The notes beneath the pieces are model-generated. The model saw nothing but the letters and a program-made list of their open reading frames with translations. It did not search any database and was not told the DNA's origin. Positions 60,998-64,000 of a DNA stretch of 64,000 bases are shown piece by piece; the stretch's first letter is position 1, and each line of letters begins with the position of its first letter. Position numbers and translations under genes: made by a program. Source of the stretch: Alloyangia pacifica (GTDB lineage Bacteria; Pseudomonadota; Alphaproteobacteria; Rhodobacterales; Rhodobacteraceae); NCBI RefSeq assembly GCF_003111685.1, contig NZ_CP022190.1, forward strand, positions 768,001 to 832,000, in the 5' to 3' direction.

Positions 60998-62002
60998 ATG
61001 ACGTTCATGAAATCCATCCTCGGCACCGCCGCGACGCTGGCCCTGACCGCCGGCGCCGCGCTGGCGGATCCGGCGCTGATCTACGATCTCGGCGGGAAGT
61101 TCGACAAGTCCTTCAACGAGGCGGCTTACAATGGCGCCGAGATCTACGCCAAGGAAACCGGCGGCTCCTACAAGGACATCGAGCTGCAGTCCGAGGCTCA
61201 GCGCGAGCAGGCGCTCCGGCGCTTCGCCGAGGCCGGGTTCAACCCGGTGGTGACCACCGGCTTCTCGATGTCCTCGCCGATCGCCTCGGTCGCCGCGGAC
61301 TACCCGGACACCAAGTTCGTCACCATCGACGGCTATGTGGATCCGGCCGAGCACCCGAACGTGCTGTCGATCCTCTTCTCCGAGCACGAGGGCTCGTACC
61401 TTGTCGGCATGCTGGCGGCGATGGCCTCCGAGTCCGGCACCGTCGGCTTCGTCGGCGGCATGGACATTCCGCTGATCCGCAAGTTCGCCTGCGGTTACGC
61501 CCAGGGGGCCAAGGCCGTTAGCGAAGACGTCACCGTGATCTCGAACATGACCGGCACCACCCCCGCCGCCTGGAATGACCCGGTGAAGGGCTCGGAGCTG
61601 ACCAAGGCGCAGATCAGCCAGGGCGCCGACGTGATCTTCGCCGCCGCCGGCGGCACCGGCATCGGTGTGCTGCAGACCGCCGCGGACGAGGGCATCCTCT
61701 CGGTCGGCGTCGACAGCAATCAGAACTACCTGCACCCGGGCAAGGTGCTGACCTCGATGCTCAAGCGCGTCGACGTGGCCGTGGCCGAGGCGATGACCGC
61801 GGGCCCCGATCTCGAGACCGGCGTGCAGGTGCTGGGCCTTGCCGAGAACGGCGTGGGTTACGCGCTCGACGAGAACAACGCCGAGCTGGTGACCGAAGAG
61901 ATGAAGGCCGCCGTCGACGAGGCGCGCGAGAAGATCGTCGCCGGCGAGATCGAGGTTCACGACTACTCGGCGGATGACAGCTGCCCGGCTCTGAACTTCT
62001 GA
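60998..62002 (+). CDS. BMP-family ABC binding protein (nucleoside type)
   Basis: This 334-residue periplasmic protein of the Bmp/PnrA group has a Sec signal peptide (about residues 1-23, ending AALA). The start of the fold reads ALIYDLGGKFDKSFNEAAYNGAEIYAKE, followed by VTTGFSMSSPIASVA and VGFVGGMDIPLIRKF. PnrA relatives bind purine nucleosides. No lipobox is present, unlike Gram-positive and spirochaete members. The two genes that follow encode the ATPase and the permease. Confidence 0.9.
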   Translation: MTFMKSILGTAATLALTAGAALADPALIYDLGGKFDKSFNEAAYNGAEIYAKETGGSYKDIELQSEAQREQALRRFAEAGFNPVVTTGFSMSSPIASVAADYPDTKFVTIDGYVDPAEHPNVLSILFSEHEGSYLVGMLAAMASESGTVGFVGGMDIPLIRKFACGYAQGAKAVSEDVTVISNMTGTTPAAWNDPVKGSELTKAQISQGADVIFAAAGGTGIGVLQTAADEGILSVGVDSNQNYLHPGKVLTSMLKRVDVAVAEAMTAGPDLETGVQVLGLAENGVGYALDENNAELVTEEMKAAVDEAREKIVAGEIEVHDYSADDSCPALNF

Positions 62003-62119
62003 TCCGGACTTGACGAGCGGGGGGGCGGCTGCTGCCGTGTCCCCGTTTTCTCTTTCGTGTGGCCCGGTTCTTCGGTTACAGGAGGCCGGGCCGTACTTTC
62101 CAATGCCGCGAGGCTTCGC

Positions 62120-63721
62120 ATGAACGACACCCCCGCCATCGAGCTGAAGGGCATTTCCAAGGCCTTCGGCCCCGTCCAGGCCAACAAGGACATCTCGATC
62201 CGCGTGATGCCCGGCACCATCCACGGCATCATCGGCGAGAACGGCGCAGGGAAATCGACGCTCATGTCGATCCTCTACGGCTTCTACAAGGCCGACGCCG
62301 GCGAGATCTGGGTCAACGGGTCGAGAAAGGACATCACCGACAGCCAGGCCGCGATCTCGGCGGGCATCGGCATGGTGTTCCAGCACTTCAAGCTGGTGCA
62401 GAACTTCACCGTGTTGGAGAACATCATCCTCGGCGCCGAGGATGGCCCGATGCTGCGCCCCTCGCTGGCCCGCGCGCGCGGCGTTCTCAAGCAATTGGCC
62501 GAGGAATACGAGCTTTCGGTCGATCCCGACGAGCTGGTCGAGAACCTCTCGGTCGGCCACCAGCAGCGGGTCGAGATCCTGAAGGCGCTCTACCGGCAGG
62601 CCGACATCCTCATTCTGGACGAGCCCACCGGGGTGCTGACCCCGGCCGAGGCCGACCACCTGTTCCGGATCCTTGACCACCTGCGGGCCGAGGGCAAGAC
62701 CGTCATCCTGATCACCCACAAGCTGCGCGAGATCATGGAGATCACCGACACGGTTTCGGTCATGCGGCGCGGCGAGATGACCGCGACGGTGAAGACCGCC
62801 GAGACCTCGCCCGAGCAGCTCGCCGAGCTGATGGTCGGGCGCAAGGTGCTGCTGCGTGTCGACAAGACCGCTGCGCAGCCGGGCGAGGTGCTGCTTGACG
62901 TGCAGAACCTGCGCCATGTCGACGACGCCGGGGTCGAGCGGCTCAAGGGCGTGTCGCTGCAACTGCGCGCCGGCGAAGTCTTGGGCATCGCCGGGGTTGC
63001 CGGCAACGGCCAGTCGGAGCTGCTCGAGGTGCTGGGTGGCTACGCCGATGCCACCGGTTCGGTCACCATGAAGGGCGTCTCGCTGCCGCTCTCGGGGACT
63101 GGCGCCGATGGCAGCGCCCGCCGCAAGGCTGGCATCGGCCACGTGCCGGAGGACCGCCAGGAAGAGGGGCTGATCATGCCCTACACCGCGTGGGAGAACA
63201 CCGTCTTCGGCTACCATCGCGACCCGCACTACCAGTCGGGAATGCTGATGAACAACGCGCGCATCAAGGAAGAGGCGGCGGACAAGATGCAGCGCTACGA
63301 CGTCCGTCCGCCCAATCCCAACCTCGCGGCGCGCAACTTCTCGGGCGGCAACCAGCAGAAGATCGTGCTGGCGCGCGAGATCGAGCGCGATCCCGACGTG
63401 CTGCTGATCGGCCAGCCCACGCGCGGCGTCGACATCGGCGCCATCGAGTTCATTCACCAGGAAATCATCCGCCTGCGCGACAAGGGCAAGGCGATCCTGC
63501 TGGTCTCGGTGGAGCTTGACGAGATCTTCTCGCTCTCGGACCGCATCGCCGTGATGTTCGACGGGCAGATCATGGGCGAGCGTCAGCCGGACCAGACCGA
63601 CCAGACCGAGCTTGGCCTGCTGATGGCCGGTGTCACCGAAAAGCCCGAGGGCCGGGTGATCGACGCGGTCGATGCCTCGCTGCACGAAAAGGAAGCCCGC
63701 GAGGCCCAGCAGCATGACTGA
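62120..63721 (+). CDS. Duplicated ABC ATPase of the nucleoside/ribose type importer
   Basis: This 533-residue protein has two ATPase domains in tandem. The first is complete: Walker A GENGAGKST, signature LSVGHQQRVEIL and Walker B LILDEPTGVLT. The second has a weakened Walker A (GVAGNGQSE) but a normal signature FSGGNQQKIVLAREI, as in RbsA/YufO-type proteins. It pairs with the BMP protein gene (117-base gap) and the permease gene that follows. Confidence 0.93.
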   Translation: MNDTPAIELKGISKAFGPVQANKDISIRVMPGTIHGIIGENGAGKSTLMSILYGFYKADAGEIWVNGSRKDITDSQAAISAGIGMVFQHFKLVQNFTVLENIILGAEDGPMLRPSLARARGVLKQLAEEYELSVDPDELVENLSVGHQQRVEILKALYRQADILILDEPTGVLTPAEADHLFRILDHLRAEGKTVILITHKLREIMEITDTVSVMRRGEMTATVKTAETSPEQLAELMVGRKVLLRVDKTAAQPGEVLLDVQNLRHVDDAGVERLKGVSLQLRAGEVLGIAGVAGNGQSELLEVLGGYADATGSVTMKGVSLPLSGTGADGSARRKAGIGHVPEDRQEEGLIMPYTAWENTVFGYHRDPHYQSGMLMNNARIKEEAADKMQRYDVRPPNPNLAARNFSGGNQQKIVLAREIERDPDVLLIGQPTRGVDIGAIEFIHQEIIRLRDKGKAILLVSVELDEIFSLSDRIAVMFDGQIMGERQPDQTDQTELGLLMAGVTEKPEGRVIDAVDASLHEKEAREAQQHD

Positions 63722-63810
63722 CCGCCCCCTCACATCTTTCCGAAAATACTATCGCCGGAGACTGACGCACCCGAAGGGCGCGCCTCTGGCGAGCATGAAC
63801 GAGGTTCCGA

Positions 63811-64000
63811 ATGGATAAGATGCCCGCCTGGGCCGACGCGGTGCTCGTGCCCCTGATCTCGATCCTGCTGGCAGCGATCCTATCGGCGCTGGTGATCCTC
63901 GCCATCGGCGAGAACCCGATCGAGGCTTTCAAGCTGATGGTCGACGGCGCGCTGATGCGCAGCACCGGCTGGGGCTACACGCTTTATTACACCACCAACT
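63811..64000 (+). CDS. ABC permease of the nucleoside importer, N-terminal part (cut by window edge)
   Basis: The first 63 residues are present: MDKMPAWADAVLVPLISILL, then a strong membrane helix (AAILSALVILAIGE) and NPIEAFKLMVDGALM, which is typical of the YufP/NupP-type permeases paired with BMP proteins. It begins 89 bases after the ATPase gene. The rest lies outside the window. Confidence 0.85.
   Translation, partial: MDKMPAWADAVLVPLISILLAAILSALVILAIGENPIEAFKLMVDGALMRSTGWGYTLYYTTN

Noticed and set aside
60944..63733. 929-codon minus-strand frame across the BMP protein and ATPase genes
   Set aside because: It spans two genes that are well supported by family motifs and shows no domain of its own.
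1..64000. CRISPR arrays, tRNA/rRNA genes, insertion sequences or prophage genes
   Set aside because: None was found by reading: no regularly spaced repeats, no cloverleaf-like or rRNA-like stretches, and no transposase or integrase motifs.

Overview
The window is about 64 kb of high-GC, densely coded DNA from an alphaproteobacterium. It is most likely a marine member of the Rhodobacterales (Roseobacter group). This rests on the soxTRS-VWXYZABC gene order, a fused TAXI-type TRAP transporter with a DctB/DctD-like two-component system, a ydcSTUV-patD-like polyamine locus, an Irr-type iron box, and many ABC, EamA and AEC transporters. No rRNA, tRNA, CRISPR array, transposase, integrase or phage gene was recognised.

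Layout. 1-8.5 kb: thiosulfate oxidation. soxV-W-X-Y-Z-A-B-C runs leftward (soxC is cut by the window edge). soxS, the persulfide-sensing repressor soxR, a YeeE/YedE thiosulfate permease (soxT) and a Tat-exported metallo-beta-lactamase fold protein run rightward. Dyads of the form ATTC-N8-GAAT lie in front of soxX, in front of soxB and (one mismatch) in front of the MBL gene. 8.5-15.1 kb: an ABC importer for putrescine-like substrates, an aminobutyraldehyde-type dehydrogenase and a LysR regulator. 15.4-18.4 kb: a class V aminotransferase, an Lrp/AsnC regulator and an AEC transporter. 18.4-25.1 kb: an AT-richer gap, a Cys-rich small ORF, an NMT1-like ABC importer whose binding-protein gene carries an in-frame amber codon, a 2-oxoglutarate/Fe(II) oxygenase, a LysR regulator and a cytosine-deaminase-like amidohydrolase. 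The set looks like a salvage route for a nucleobase-like compound.

25.1-30.8 kb: two EamA permeases, a split MnmC pair (a methyltransferase and a divergent FAD oxidoreductase), an M20 amidohydrolase and a methyltransferase. 30.9-37.4 kb: a five-gene leftward operon of TAXI binding protein, fused TRAP permease, DUF1850 protein, sensor kinase and sigma54-type regulator, preceded by a leader with several strong hairpins. 37.8-40.6 kb: acnB with strong terminators. 40.7-45.2 kb: a TetR regulator with a clear operator, divergent from a three-subunit molybdenum aldehyde oxidoreductase of the PaoABC type. 45.5-51.8 kb: an ABC exporter, glycosyltransferase and radical SAM cassette facing an OafA-like acyltransferase. 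52.1-60.8 kb: housekeeping and metabolic genes (rarA, an FAH-family hydrolase, lldD, a ZIP transporter, a branched-chain aminotransferase, a membrane protein of unknown function, a universal stress protein, nfu with an Irr box, tsaB, rimI). 61.0-64.0 kb: the start of a BMP-type nucleoside ABC importer, cut by the right edge.

Starts were chosen by Shine-Dalgarno spacing, signal peptides and family-typical N-termini. All functional statements come from reading the sequence; no database search was run.
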